Origin: Anaerolinea sp.
Lineage (GTDB): Bacteria > Chloroflexota > Anaerolineae > Anaerolineales > Anaerolineaceae
Length of the DNA: 10,000 bases
NCBI GenBank assembly: GCA_020216845.1
Contig: JAIWNK010000082.1
Span: 1-10,000, forward strand
Reading direction: 5' to 3'
The notes beneath the pieces are model-generated. The model worked only from the letters and a program-made list of their open reading frames with translations, was not told the origin of the DNA and did no database searches. The position numbers and the translations under genes are program-made. Shown piece by piece: positions 1-6,725 of this stretch; positions within the stretch are counted from its first letter, which is position 1; every line of letters begins with the position of its first letter.

Positions 1-22
1 TACAATTCCTCATCTGCGTAAC

Positions 23-51
23 TTGACAAAGGCCCTTTACATCGCTAGAAT
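23..51 (+). promoter_or_regulatory. Near-consensus sigma-70-type promoter of sod
   Basis: A perfect -35 box TTGACA (23-28) is followed after exactly 17 bases by TAGAAT (46-51), which differs from the -10 consensus at one position. Transcription would start near 58, giving a leader of about 75 bases before the sod ATG. The spacer contains a perfect 11-base palindrome, AAAGGCCCTTT (28-38), which could be an operator but may be chance. Confidence 0.8.
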
Positions 52-131
52 TAAATCGTTCGGGTAATAAAAAGGCCTCTCATCGCCGCTTCCTCTTCCC
101 AGGCCCATCATTTTTTCAAGGAGAAAAATCA

Positions 132-740
132 ATGCCTTTTGAACTACCAGCCTTGCCCTACGCTCTTGATGCTCTGGAGCCCTGGATTGATGCGCGCACG
201 GTCGAAGTCCATTATACCAAACATCATCAAACCTACCTGAACAACCTTAACAAAGCCCTTGAAGCTGCCCCCGACCTCTATCAACACCCCTTAGCAGACC
301 TGCTCAAAGACTTGAACCAGGTGCCAGAAGCCATTCGCACCGCCGTGCGTAACAACGGCGGCGGGGTTTACAACCACAACTTGTATTGGGAAATGCTGGG
401 CCCCAACGCCGGCGGAGAACCTGTTGGCGATCTGGCCAAAGCCATCCATGCTAGCTTTGGCAGCTTCGATGCCTTCAAAGCCGAAGTTGAAAAAGCCGGT
501 CTCACCCGCTTTGGCAGCGGCTATGCCTGGCTCAGTCGCCGCCCCGACGGCTCCTTGCTCATCCACTCCACCGCCAACCAAGATTGCCCCCTCTCCGAGG
601 GGCTCTTCCCACTCTTCACCGTGGACGTATGGGAACACGCCTACTATCTCAAATACCAAAATCGTCGCGCTGAATATCTGACCAATTTCTGGAACCTGAT
701 TGATTGGGAAAAAGTGGAAGCTCGCTATCAAACTGCCTGA
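132..740 (+). CDS. sod: Superoxide dismutase, Fe/Mn family
   Basis: Converts superoxide to oxygen and hydrogen peroxide in the cytoplasm; there is no signal peptide. The 202-residue length is normal for the family. All four metal ligands are visible: His27 (VHYTKHH), His82 (VYNHNLYW), and Asp165 and His169 in the signature DVWEHAYY (165-172). Tyr35 fits the gateway tyrosine, and Trp86, Trp133 and Trp167 fit the aromatic shell. The second-shell glutamine is in the Mn-type place (Gln150, in ANQDCPL), and the Fe-type glutamine position before VYNH is glycine, so Mn or cambialistic use is the better guess. Val79 instead of His in the GGGxxNH stretch is more Fe-like. AAGGAG (118-123) lies 8 bases before the ATG. 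It is the first gene of a unit with the ferredoxin 40 bases downstream, and both are transcribed toward the terminator near 1240. Confidence 0.96.
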   Translation: MPFELPALPYALDALEPWIDARTVEVHYTKHHQTYLNNLNKALEAAPDLYQHPLADLLKDLNQVPEAIRTAVRNNGGGVYNHNLYWEMLGPNAGGEPVGDLAKAIHASFGSFDAFKAEVEKAGLTRFGSGYAWLSRRPDGSLLIHSTANQDCPLSEGLFPLFTVDVWEHAYYLKYQNRRAEYLTNFWNLIDWEKVEARYQTA

Positions 741-780
741 CTTCCCTTGATTCACACCTTCACCTCATAAGGAGACCCCC

Positions 781-1188
781 ATGCCCCATGTAATTACCAG
801 CTTATGTTTGCGCGATGGTGGCTGTGCTACCGTCTGTCCGGTGGAATGCATTGTTCCTGGCCAGCCCATTGACCAATGGCCCTGGTACTACATTGACCCC
901 GACACCTGCATTGATTGCGGTGCCTGCGTTCCTGAATGCCCATGGGAAGCCATCTTCCCACTAGACGAAGTACCAGCTGCCTTCCAGGCCAAGAAAGATG
1001 TGCGCCTCTCCCAACCCGTTGGCACACCCGATTACACCGAAGAATATACCGGCACCAATCATGATGGCGATGAGGTCATCCTCAAGGCCACATTCATCCT
1101 CAAAGCCGGTCAAACCATTGACCTTACCCCCGCAATTCAGACCAACGCCGATTTCTTCAAGAACGGCCCTGGCTACAACGCCCGCTAA
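781..1188 (+). CDS. Ferredoxin, 7Fe-type (two iron-sulfur clusters)
   Basis: A small soluble electron carrier of 135 residues. The cysteines lie at 9, 15, 19 and 23 (C-x5-C-x3-CP-x3-C) and at 43, 46, 49 and 53 (C-x2-C-x2-C-x3-CP). By comparison with 7Fe ferredoxins, Cys9, Cys15 and Cys53 could hold a [3Fe-4S] cluster and Cys19, Cys43, Cys46 and Cys49 a [4Fe-4S] cluster, leaving Cys23 spare. The missing Cys of a normal C-x2-C pair after Cys9 supports this over a 2[4Fe-4S] form. The cluster domain fills residues 1-60. The roughly 75-residue tail has no cysteine and no motif I recognise. AAGGAG (769-774) sits 6 bases before the ATG. Its position behind sod, sharing one promoter and one terminator, suggests a role in oxidative stress or redox balance, but its partner enzyme is not visible here. 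Confidence 0.9.
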   Translation: MPHVITSLCLRDGGCATVCPVECIVPGQPIDQWPWYYIDPDTCIDCGACVPECPWEAIFPLDEVPAAFQAKKDVRLSQPVGTPDYTEEYTGTNHDGDEVILKATFILKAGQTIDLTPAIQTNADFFKNGPGYNAR

Positions 1189-1204
1189 ATCTCAACGAGT
1201 CTGC

Positions 1205-1242
1205 ACTCTGGGTGGAAGAATGCTTCCGCCCAGAGTTTTTTT
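1205..1242 (+). terminator. Strong intrinsic terminator after ferredoxin
   Basis: A 14-bp stem (1205-1218 with 1223-1236, one G-U pair) closes a four-base loop AATG (1219-1222) and runs into seven T residues (1236-1242). It ends the sod-ferredoxin transcript. It lies only about 37 bases before the start codon of the next gene. Confidence 0.93.
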
Positions 1243-1264
1243 ACTCATAACCAGAACACCGCTC

Positions 1265-1272
1265 AAGGAAGG
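1265..1272 (+). promoter_or_regulatory. Ribosome binding site deciding the lyase start
   Basis: AAGGAAGG ends 6 bases before the ATG at 1279 but directly abuts the in-frame ATG at 1273. The spacing favours 1279 as the true start. Confidence 0.65.
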
Positions 1273-1278
1273 ATGCCT

Positions 1279-2727
1279 ATGCCAGACTATCGCATCGAAC
1301 GCGACTCTTTAGGAGAACTGCAAGTACCTGCCCAAGCACTCTATGGTATTCAAACCCAACGTGCAGCGCTCAACTTTCCTATCTCTGGTCTGCGCCCCTG
1401 GCGCGCCTTCATCTGGTCTATGGGTCTCGTCAAATATGCAGCAGCGCGCGTCAATTATGAATTGGATTTGATTGATGCGGGTATCGCCCAGGTCATCGTC
1501 CACGCCGCGGATGAAGTCATTGAGGGACGTTGGGATGACCAATTCATCGTGGATCCATTCCAGGCTGGGGCTGGCACAAGCCACAACATGAACACCAACG
1601 AAGTCATTGCCAACCGTGCCACGCAAATGCTCGGGGGCGCACTTGGCGAATACCGCGTCCATCCCAATGATCACGTCAATATGTCGCAATCCACCAACGA
1701 TGTCATCCCCACCGCCATCCGCCTGGGCTGTCTCTGGCGATTGGATGAACTACTGGCCAGCATCGCTGGGCTTGTCACTGCCTTACGCGACAAATCAGAA
1801 AGTTTCGATGACATCGTTAAATCTGGCCGCACCCACCTGCAAGATGCGGTTCCAGTCCGGCTGGGGCAGGAATTTGGCGCCTATGCCTGCGCGGTTGAAC
1901 GCGACGCCGAACGCATCCGCCGTGCTGGCGACACCCTCCGTCGCATTGGCATTGGCGGCACCGCAACCGGCACCGGTCTCAACGCCCACCCTGAATACCA
2001 CACCCGCATGGTCAACGCCCTCAGTCAACGCTCCGGCCTCAAACTACAAAGCTCCGACAACCTGTTCGAATCGATGCAATCCATGGCGGACATGGTAGAT
2101 TTTTCCGCCTCCCTGCGCACCCTTGCCACCACCCTCATCCGCATTGCAAACGACTTGCGCCTGCTCTCCTCCGGGCCTGCGACCGGCCTGGATGAAATCC
2201 GCCTGCCCGCTGTGCAACCCGGATCCAGCATCATGCCTGGCAAGGTCAACCCTGTCCTGGCCGAAATGTTGGATATGGCCATGTTTCATGTCATCGGCTG
2301 TGACACGACAATTACACTGGCCGCACAAGCCGGGCAACTTGAACTAAACGTAATGATGCCGATCATTGCCCACAACTTGTTTGAAGCCATGCAAGTCACC
2401 ATCGGTGCCATTCAAGCCTTCACCGAAAAGTGTGTCTGCGGCATTCAGGCCAACCGCGCTCGCGCCGAAGCCTGGCTTGAGCGCAACCCCATTCTCGTCA
2501 CTGCCCTGAACCCCATCCTGGGCTACGCGGTTGGTGCCGCCCTGGTGAAAGAAGCCAACCTGCGCGGCCTGACCATCCGCGAGGTAGCCTTAGAGAAGGC
2601 GCGCCAAAACAGCCTGCATCACCGCGAAACCGGTGCAGCCATCACCCCAGAGCAAATTGAAACCATCTTCAGCGACCTGCGCCGCTTCACCGAGGGCGGC
2701 ATTTTAGGCGGTGGCATCGCCGGTTGA
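1279..2727 (+). CDS. Aspartate ammonia-lyase-like enzyme (aspartase/fumarase superfamily)
   Basis: A cytoplasmic lyase of 482 residues, most likely splitting L-aspartate into fumarate and ammonia. The superfamily signature GSSIMPGKVNP is at 315-325, with the expected catalytic base Ser316 followed by Lys322 and Asn324. Other active-site stretches are GAGTSHNMNTNEV (around 97-109), HVNMSQSTND with Ser138 and Thr139, and GRTHLQDAV with His186. Several positions favour aspartase over class II fumarase: GAGTS rather than GSGTQS, NMSQSTND rather than NKSQSSND, and the N-terminal ALYGIQTQRAALNFPISG. A fumarase or another family lyase cannot be excluded from sequence alone. An in-frame ATG at 1273 would add two residues, but the ribosome binding site favours 1279. 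No clear promoter is visible between the preceding terminator and this gene. It converges with the glucokinase gene, whose stop codon lies 3 bases away. Confidence 0.88.
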   Translation: MPDYRIERDSLGELQVPAQALYGIQTQRAALNFPISGLRPWRAFIWSMGLVKYAAARVNYELDLIDAGIAQVIVHAADEVIEGRWDDQFIVDPFQAGAGTSHNMNTNEVIANRATQMLGGALGEYRVHPNDHVNMSQSTNDVIPTAIRLGCLWRLDELLASIAGLVTALRDKSESFDDIVKSGRTHLQDAVPVRLGQEFGAYACAVERDAERIRRAGDTLRRIGIGGTATGTGLNAHPEYHTRMVNALSQRSGLKLQSSDNLFESMQSMADMVDFSASLRTLATTLIRIANDLRLLSSGPATGLDEIRLPAVQPGSSIMPGKVNPVLAEMLDMAMFHVIGCDTTITLAAQAGQLELNVMMPIIAHNLFEAMQVTIGAIQAFTEKCVCGIQANRARAEAWLERNPILVTALNPILGYAVGAALVKEANLRGLTIREVALEKARQNSLHHRETGAAITPEQIETIFSDLRRFTEGGILGGGIAG

Positions 2728-2730
2728 ACG

Positions 2731-3477
2731 CTACTGCTGCGCGCTCTCCAACGCAAACATTGCTGCGCCAATCATCCCCGCCTGATTTTGTAATTGAGCA
2801 GGGATGATCTTTGCGCGCGACTTCAAATATGGCAAAAAGCGCTCCGGTTCTTTGCTGATTCCACCGCCAATGATAATTACATCCGGCCAAATCAAAGCAT
2901 TCAGCACATCCAAATAGCGCTGAAATCGCTTGGCCCACTCCTCCCAGGAAAGTTGCTTGCGTTTACGCGCTGCATCAGAGGCACGCCGCTCCGCATCCTT
3001 GCCATCCACAATCAAATGCCCAAATTCGGTGTTGGGCACCAAATGCCCATCCACAAACAGAGCTGAGCCAATGCCAGTGCCAACGGTTAACATCACCACC
3101 ACCCCGCGCGGCAGTTCGCGCCCAACCCCAAAGCGCATCTCAGCAACACCGGCAGCATCCGCGTCATTGACCGTATGCACCTCGGCATCCAATTGATTGC
3201 GAAACAGCGTATTGGCATCCATCCCCACCCAAGACGAATCGATATTCGCCGCCGATTGCACCACCCCGTGCAACACCACCGCCGGAAAACCACAGCCCAC
3301 CAAACCATGCCACTGAAAATGCTCAGCAAGCTGCTTCATCACCTGGGCTACTTCTTGCGGCTTGCCGCCTTCGGGTGTTGGCAGGCGCAGTCGTTCACCC
3401 AACAACTGCCCTTTTTCAACATCAATCAGTGCGCCTTTAATCCCCGATCCGCCAAAATCAATGCCCAAAACTGCCAT
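2731..3477 (-). CDS. ppgK: Polyphosphate glucokinase (ROK family)
   Basis: Phosphorylates glucose to glucose-6-phosphate using inorganic polyphosphate, often ATP as well. The 248-residue protein opens with the phosphate-binding motif GIDFGGSGIKG (5-15). NDADAAG (104-110) supplies the probable catalytic base Asp105. The glycine-rich loop LTVGTGIGSALF spans 130-141, and NTEFGHL (149-155) gives the sugar-binding Glu151 and His154. The following run of charged residues, with ASDAARKRKQLSWEEWAKR, is typical of polyphosphate glucokinases. The zinc-binding cysteine motif of many other ROK kinases is absent, as expected for this subgroup. AGGAGG (3485-3490) lies 7 bases before the ATG, a strong ribosome binding site. 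It follows mltG by 49 bases and probably also has its own promoter. Its 3' end nearly touches the convergent lyase gene. Confidence 0.92.
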   Translation of the reverse strand: MAVLGIDFGGSGIKGALIDVEKGQLLGERLRLPTPEGGKPQEVAQVMKQLAEHFQWHGLVGCGFPAVVLHGVVQSAANIDSSWVGMDANTLFRNQLDAEVHTVNDADAAGVAEMRFGVGRELPRGVVVMLTVGTGIGSALFVDGHLVPNTEFGHLIVDGKDAERRASDAARKRKQLSWEEWAKRFQRYLDVLNALIWPDVIIIGGGISKEPERFLPYLKSRAKIIPAQLQNQAGMIGAAMFALESAQQ

Positions 3478-3507
3478 TACAACACCTCCTAAAATGCTGA
3501 TACCATT

Positions 3508-3516
3508 ATTCTAGCA
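3508..3516 (-). promoter_or_regulatory. Extended -10 promoter of ppgK
   Basis: Read on the minus strand, TGC-TAGAAT is an extended -10 element (TG at 3516-3515, hexamer 3513-3508). The -35 region at 17-base spacing is poor, which is common for extended -10 promoters. It would start RNA near 3501, about 24 bases before the ppgK ATG. It overlaps the space right after the mltG stop codon, so ppgK could be transcribed both from here and by readthrough. Confidence 0.5.
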
Positions 3517-3526
3517 TATCTGCCAT

Positions 3527-4669
3527 TCAACGACAGCCATTTTGTAGATGTTCTTCATAGGTCACCGCGAAGGCATGTCGCCCTGAACCATCGCAGCGTG
3601 CCCGAAAATAAAAATAATTGGTCTGTGCCGGATACGCCACCGCCTGCAAAGCTTGCAAGCCCGGGTTCGCAATTGGCCCCGGCGGCAACCCATACACCCG
3701 ATACGTGTTATAGGGCGAATCAATCGCCAAATCCGCAGCGGTCAAAGGGTTCACCCACCAGCCACCGCGCCCGGCATCATACCCCACCGCATACTGCACA
3801 GTTGGATCACTCTCCAGGCGCATGCCCTGTTGCAACCGATTCAAGAACACCGAAGCAATCACCGCCTGTTCATCCTGCATCACTGCTTCGCGTTCAACGA
3901 TTGAGGCAAGTATCACCGCCTCACGCACATCTAAGCCCTGTGCAGCATAGCGTTGCCGCAAATCATCGCCCACCTCTTGATCAAAATGCATCAGCATCGG
4001 CAAAATTAGCTCTTCAGCGGATATGGAGCGTTCCACCGGATATTGCCCCGGCATCAAAAAGCCCTCCAAGCTGACCATGCTGCGCCAGGGTTCTGGCAAG
4101 CCGCTCAAACCAGGCTGATAGACCACCAACAAAAATTGCTCTGGAGTGATGTTCAGCCCCGAATAAGGCAAAGAAGCAGCAATTTCTTCCGCTCGCCAAC
4201 CAGCCAAAACCCCAAAAATCAACTCGTTCGGTACGGCCTCGCGCAACTGCTGAGCAATCTCTAACGCTGACTGCGCCGCGCTCAACTGATATCGTCCCGC
4301 CTGAATGCGCGTGTCCAACCCGGCATAGATCAAATACAGCCGCAGCGCGTCCGCGTTGCGAATGAGCCCATCCTCTTGAAGTCGAAACGTAATCAGATTA
4401 ACGGTCTCACCCGGCGCAATATCAAAAGTTTGCACCCCCGCATCAGCCTGTCGCGGCGTTAGCAAATCATCTTGATACAATAACAATTGTGCCCCATAGG
4501 TCAGGCGCTGCACTGTGCCCAAAGTCGGCGCGGGCGGCCCAAACAAGGCCAATGTCTGCGCCGGAATGCTCGTCAGGGCCCAGATCGCCCCCAAAGCACC
4601 CAAACACGACCCAATCAGCAAAATTACCACAAACGTGCGCCCACAACCGCTTCTGTTCTGACCTGTCAT
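3527..4669 (-). CDS. mltG: Endolytic murein transglycosylase MltG (YceG-like)
   Basis: A membrane-anchored enzyme that cuts nascent peptidoglycan strands. The 380-residue protein has a short cytoplasmic start, one membrane segment (about 12-33) and an extracytoplasmic remainder. A LysM-like subdomain follows (about 80-145, with PGETV near 86-90), then the YceG catalytic domain. The catalytic glutamate is Glu259 in ILASIVEREA, matching the conserved LASIVEKE motif. Other conserved pieces are DPTVQYA, SPYNTYRVYGLPPGPIANPG, and the C-terminal YFYFRARCDGSGRHAF with TYEEH. The usual LEGYLFPDTY box reads LEGFLMPGQY (201-210), a mild departure. AAGGA (4679-4683), inside the last codons of ruvX, serves as ribosome binding site, and the gap to the ruvX stop is 6 bases, so translation is probably coupled. 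The mltG-ruvX neighbourhood is common in bacteria. Confidence 0.95.
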   Translation of the reverse strand: MTGQNRSGCGRTFVVILLIGSCLGALGAIWALTSIPAQTLALFGPPAPTLGTVQRLTYGAQLLLYQDDLLTPRQADAGVQTFDIAPGETVNLITFRLQEDGLIRNADALRLYLIYAGLDTRIQAGRYQLSAAQSALEIAQQLREAVPNELIFGVLAGWRAEEIAASLPYSGLNITPEQFLLVVYQPGLSGLPEPWRSMVSLEGFLMPGQYPVERSISAEELILPMLMHFDQEVGDDLRQRYAAQGLDVREAVILASIVEREAVMQDEQAVIASVFLNRLQQGMRLESDPTVQYAVGYDAGRGGWWVNPLTAADLAIDSPYNTYRVYGLPPGPIANPGLQALQAVAYPAQTNYFYFRARCDGSGRHAFAVTYEEHLQNGCR

Positions 4670-4675
4670 TTTGCT

Positions 4676-5110
4676 TCATCCTTGAGTATTACTGGTTTGG
4701 CTATGCGCATCCAGATAACTTTGCAAAATCACCGTCGCCGCCAAATCGTCCAAATGACCGCTGCGCTTCTGCCGACCAACCCCCATTGCCCGCCGGGCTG
4801 CTTGCGCCGCCTGCGTGCTGCCGCTCTCATCCCATAACTCCACAGGTAACACCGTCTGCGTGCGCAACGCCTCAGCAAGCCGCTGCGCATGGCGCGCCGC
4901 TGCCCCCACCTGCCCTTCCGCATCCAGTGCCTGTCCAATCACAATCCGTTCCGCCCCGTGCTCTTGCGCCAGGGTCGCAATTGCCGCCGCATCTACCAAC
5001 CGCCCCACATGCCGCAACACCGTCAGCGGGTTCGCAATCGTCCCTGTTGGATCACTAATTGCAATCCCCAACCGTTTTTCTCCCGGATCCACCGCCAGCA
5101 CACGCCCCAT
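4676..5110 (-). CDS. ruvX: RuvX/YqgF-family Holliday junction resolvase-like nuclease
   Basis: An RNase H-fold protein of 144 residues, the usual family length. The family is linked to Holliday junction resolution and to 16S rRNA 5'-end processing. It opens with GRVLAVDPGEKRLGIAISD, giving the metal-binding Asp8. Further acidic positions are Asp94-Glu95 in ELWDES and Asp121/Asp122 in HLDDLAATVILQSYL, the expected C-terminal motif. The conserved DERxTT box is altered to DESGST here, so the usual arginine is missing; activity is likely but not certain. An in-frame ATG lies 69 bases upstream at 5179, but it would overlap the preceding gene, and GGAGGA (5117-5122) sits 6 bases before the ATG at 5110. 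The preceding gene's stop ends 2 bases before this start, so the two are coupled. Confidence 0.9.
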   Translation of the reverse strand: MGRVLAVDPGEKRLGIAISDPTGTIANPLTVLRHVGRLVDAAAIATLAQEHGAERIVIGQALDAEGQVGAAARHAQRLAEALRTQTVLPVELWDESGSTQAAQAARRAMGVGRQKRSGHLDDLAATVILQSYLDAHSQTSNTQG

Positions 5111-5112
5111 CC

Positions 5113-6609
5113 TCAATCCTCCGCCCGCACAGCAATCCGCACAGGCAACACCGGCATACGCCCCCACCAGCCAGGCCAAACACGGACCTGCGGTGCTTCA
5201 GATAGCGGCACACGCGCCGCCAACAGCTCCGGAACAGCTTTCAATGGCTGCCCAACCAACGCCATCGCCAACTCATCGGCTGACCACGCCCCGCTGACCA
5301 TGCGCTGTGCCCGCATTGGCCACCGCCAAACGCCATCCGCCCCACGCTGCGCATCCGCCAACATAATCAAAGTCAGCGTTTCGTCTCGAGCCGCATAGCC
5401 CGGCAACAAGTTCGCATCCAACGCTGCGCGTGCTGCCATGCGCAAATCATCCTCCGCCACACTCCAGCCCTCAAAGACCGCCTGCAACGTCAACCCAGCC
5501 GTCTCAGACGGCACGCCCACCTCCGGTTGCGCCACTTCACGCACCACCGTTTGCAATGTCACAGACCCTTCCAGCAATCGTTGCCCAGGCATTAGCCCCT
5601 GCCGCAATTCCTCAACCGCTTGCAGGCGCAATTCTTCCGTCAACTGCTGACGCAAAGCCGCAAAATCGGCTTCGTCAGGCGCCGGGCGCTGCACTTCTCG
5701 ACCGCCCGAAATGGCCTCCTGATTGCGCACCAACAGGCGCGCCCCCAACGGTCCCTCCACTGCCTGCACCGCCCCTGCCGGCACATTCCCGGCGCTGCCC
5801 GGCGTCAACGCCTGCACAGCAACCTCGGCACGTTGTCCCACTCCGGCGGGCAGCGTCACGCTGCGCAGCGTCTGCATTCGCACCGGCACCTCATCCAGCG
5901 TCAATACCACCAGCCCAGCCGGGACATACACCTCAGTCTCTGTCAAATTGGTTAATGTCACCAACCCCGTCGCATTGGCACTTGCCGCCTGCACAAGGCC
6001 ACTAGCAGGTATCTCGGCGCGCCCCTCAACCAACACTTCCAAACGCCGCGCTGGCATTCCACCAGAAATCATCGCAAAACTCAAATGCGGATCCGCCCAC
6101 ACTTCCAATTCCAGGCTTTGCTGCAGAGTTGCTGGCTGCAACGTTACCTCTGATTTTGGCAACAAAAACACAAACAGCGCCAACACGGCCAACATCCCCA
6201 ACGCAAAAACCGCCCAACGCAGCCAGGCTGATCCCTCGACAGGCAGCGGATGTTGCGCCCAAGCTGTCTGCAACTGTTTCACTCGCTGCGGATCACGCTT
6301 CCAACGCCGACGGCGCAAACGCCGACCCTGCCGCCACACCGTAGATTGGGCTTCTTTCTCACTCTCAAAAGTCGCAATTCCCGCTTGCTGCGCATCTTGC
6401 CGGGCAGTGATATTCCTGGTCACCAGGCCAACCTGACAACCCAAATCTGATGCAGTCCGCCGAATCAATACCCAATCCACCACCCGCAAACGACAGCGCC
6501 CGCGCCGCGGCCAAAGCAGCAAGATACGGCCAGGCTTTGCCCACGCCATCTTATCCCGCACCGACACTCCATCATCATGGATCTCTAATTGCACCAAATG
6601 TGTTTTCAT
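5113..6609 (-). CDS. Baseplate J-like single-pass membrane protein of unknown role
   Basis: A 498-residue protein with three parts. Residues 1-95 look like a small alpha/beta domain (strand-like GRILLLWP at 27-34 and VGLVTRN at 60-66, then QQAGIATFES). A very basic stretch at 95-105 precedes one membrane segment (about 129-150), which puts the N-terminus in the cytoplasm by the positive-inside rule. The outer part contains a segment resembling the baseplate J/gp47 family: GLVTLTNLTETEVYVPAGLVV (215-235), then TPGSAGNVPAGAVQAVEGPLG (269-289), and NQEAISGGREVQRPAPDEADFAALR (296-320). This resemblance is from memory of the family pattern, not a search. No phage gene is nearby, so it is unlikely to be a phage baseplate. 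It is the first gene of the ruvX-mltG unit, which suggests envelope work. No ribosome binding site precedes the ATG; an in-frame TAA inside the -10 box excludes an upstream start. Confidence 0.8.
   Translation of the reverse strand: MKTHLVQLEIHDDGVSVRDKMAWAKPGRILLLWPRRGRCRLRVVDWVLIRRTASDLGCQVGLVTRNITARQDAQQAGIATFESEKEAQSTVWRQGRRLRRRRWKRDPQRVKQLQTAWAQHPLPVEGSAWLRWAVFALGMLAVLALFVFLLPKSEVTLQPATLQQSLELEVWADPHLSFAMISGGMPARRLEVLVEGRAEIPASGLVQAASANATGLVTLTNLTETEVYVPAGLVVLTLDEVPVRMQTLRSVTLPAGVGQRAEVAVQALTPGSAGNVPAGAVQAVEGPLGARLLVRNQEAISGGREVQRPAPDEADFAALRQQLTEELRLQAVEELRQGLMPGQRLLEGSVTLQTVVREVAQPEVGVPSETAGLTLQAVFEGWSVAEDDLRMAARAALDANLLPGYAARDETLTLIMLADAQRGADGVWRWPMRAQRMVSGAWSADELAMALVGQPLKAVPELLAARVPLSEAPQVRVWPGWWGRMPVLPVRIAVRAED
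5117..5122 (-). promoter_or_regulatory. Ribosome binding site deciding the ruvX start
   Basis: GGAGGA on the minus strand, 6 bases before the ATG at 5110. It lies inside the last codons of the upstream gene and supports the short form of RuvX. Confidence 0.75.
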
Positions 6610-6617
6610 CTGGCAAA

Positions 6618-6623
6618 ATTATA
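6618..6623 (-). promoter_or_regulatory. -10 box giving a nearly leaderless mRNA
   Basis: A perfect TATAAT on the minus strand ends 8 bases before the ATG at 6609. The expected transcription start near 6611 leaves only about 2 untranslated bases. The -35 region (CGGTTT at 17-base spacing) is weak. The absence of any purine-rich site before the ATG agrees with leaderless translation. Confidence 0.55.
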
Positions 6624-6672
6624 CTGTGTTTTGAGAAGGAAAACCGAATCGTCTGCTACAAAACCTCGAATT

Positions 6673-6700
6673 TTGACAATAGTTGACTATAATAAAGAAT
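6673..6700 (+). promoter_or_regulatory. Promoter region of the lipoprotein operon
   Basis: Two alternatives overlap. TTGACA (6673-6678) pairs with AAGAAT (6695-6700) at 16-base spacing. A perfect TATAAT (6688-6693) has a poor -35 at the right distance. Either would start RNA shortly before AAGGAG (6713-6718), the ribosome binding site of the lipoprotein gene. Back to back with the minus-strand promoter, it makes the 6610-6725 region a divergent promoter. Confidence 0.55.
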
Positions 6701-6725
6701 AAGCTGCTATTCAAGGAGCAAACCG

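Noticed and set aside
291..755. 154-codon open frame antisense to sod
   Set aside because: It lies wholly opposite a clear superoxide dismutase gene, matches no family and has no ribosome binding site that I can see.
3496..3520. Imperfect inverted repeat after mltG as a terminator
   Set aside because: Only about 5 bp of stem with a long loop and a short TTTT run; a promoter element is the better reading of this stretch.
5111..5179. Longer RuvX start at 5179
   Set aside because: It would overlap the upstream gene by 67 bases and add residues not found in the family.
5430..6436. Long plus-strand open frames opposite the baseplate J-like gene
   Set aside because: The Pro/Ala/Arg-rich peptides are what a GC-rich antisense strand gives; the minus-strand protein has a coherent domain layout.
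5113..6609. Prophage or tailocin remnant based on the baseplate J-like segment
   Set aside because: No other tail, capsid, integrase or lysis gene is present, the neighbours are housekeeping genes, and the protein has a membrane segment.
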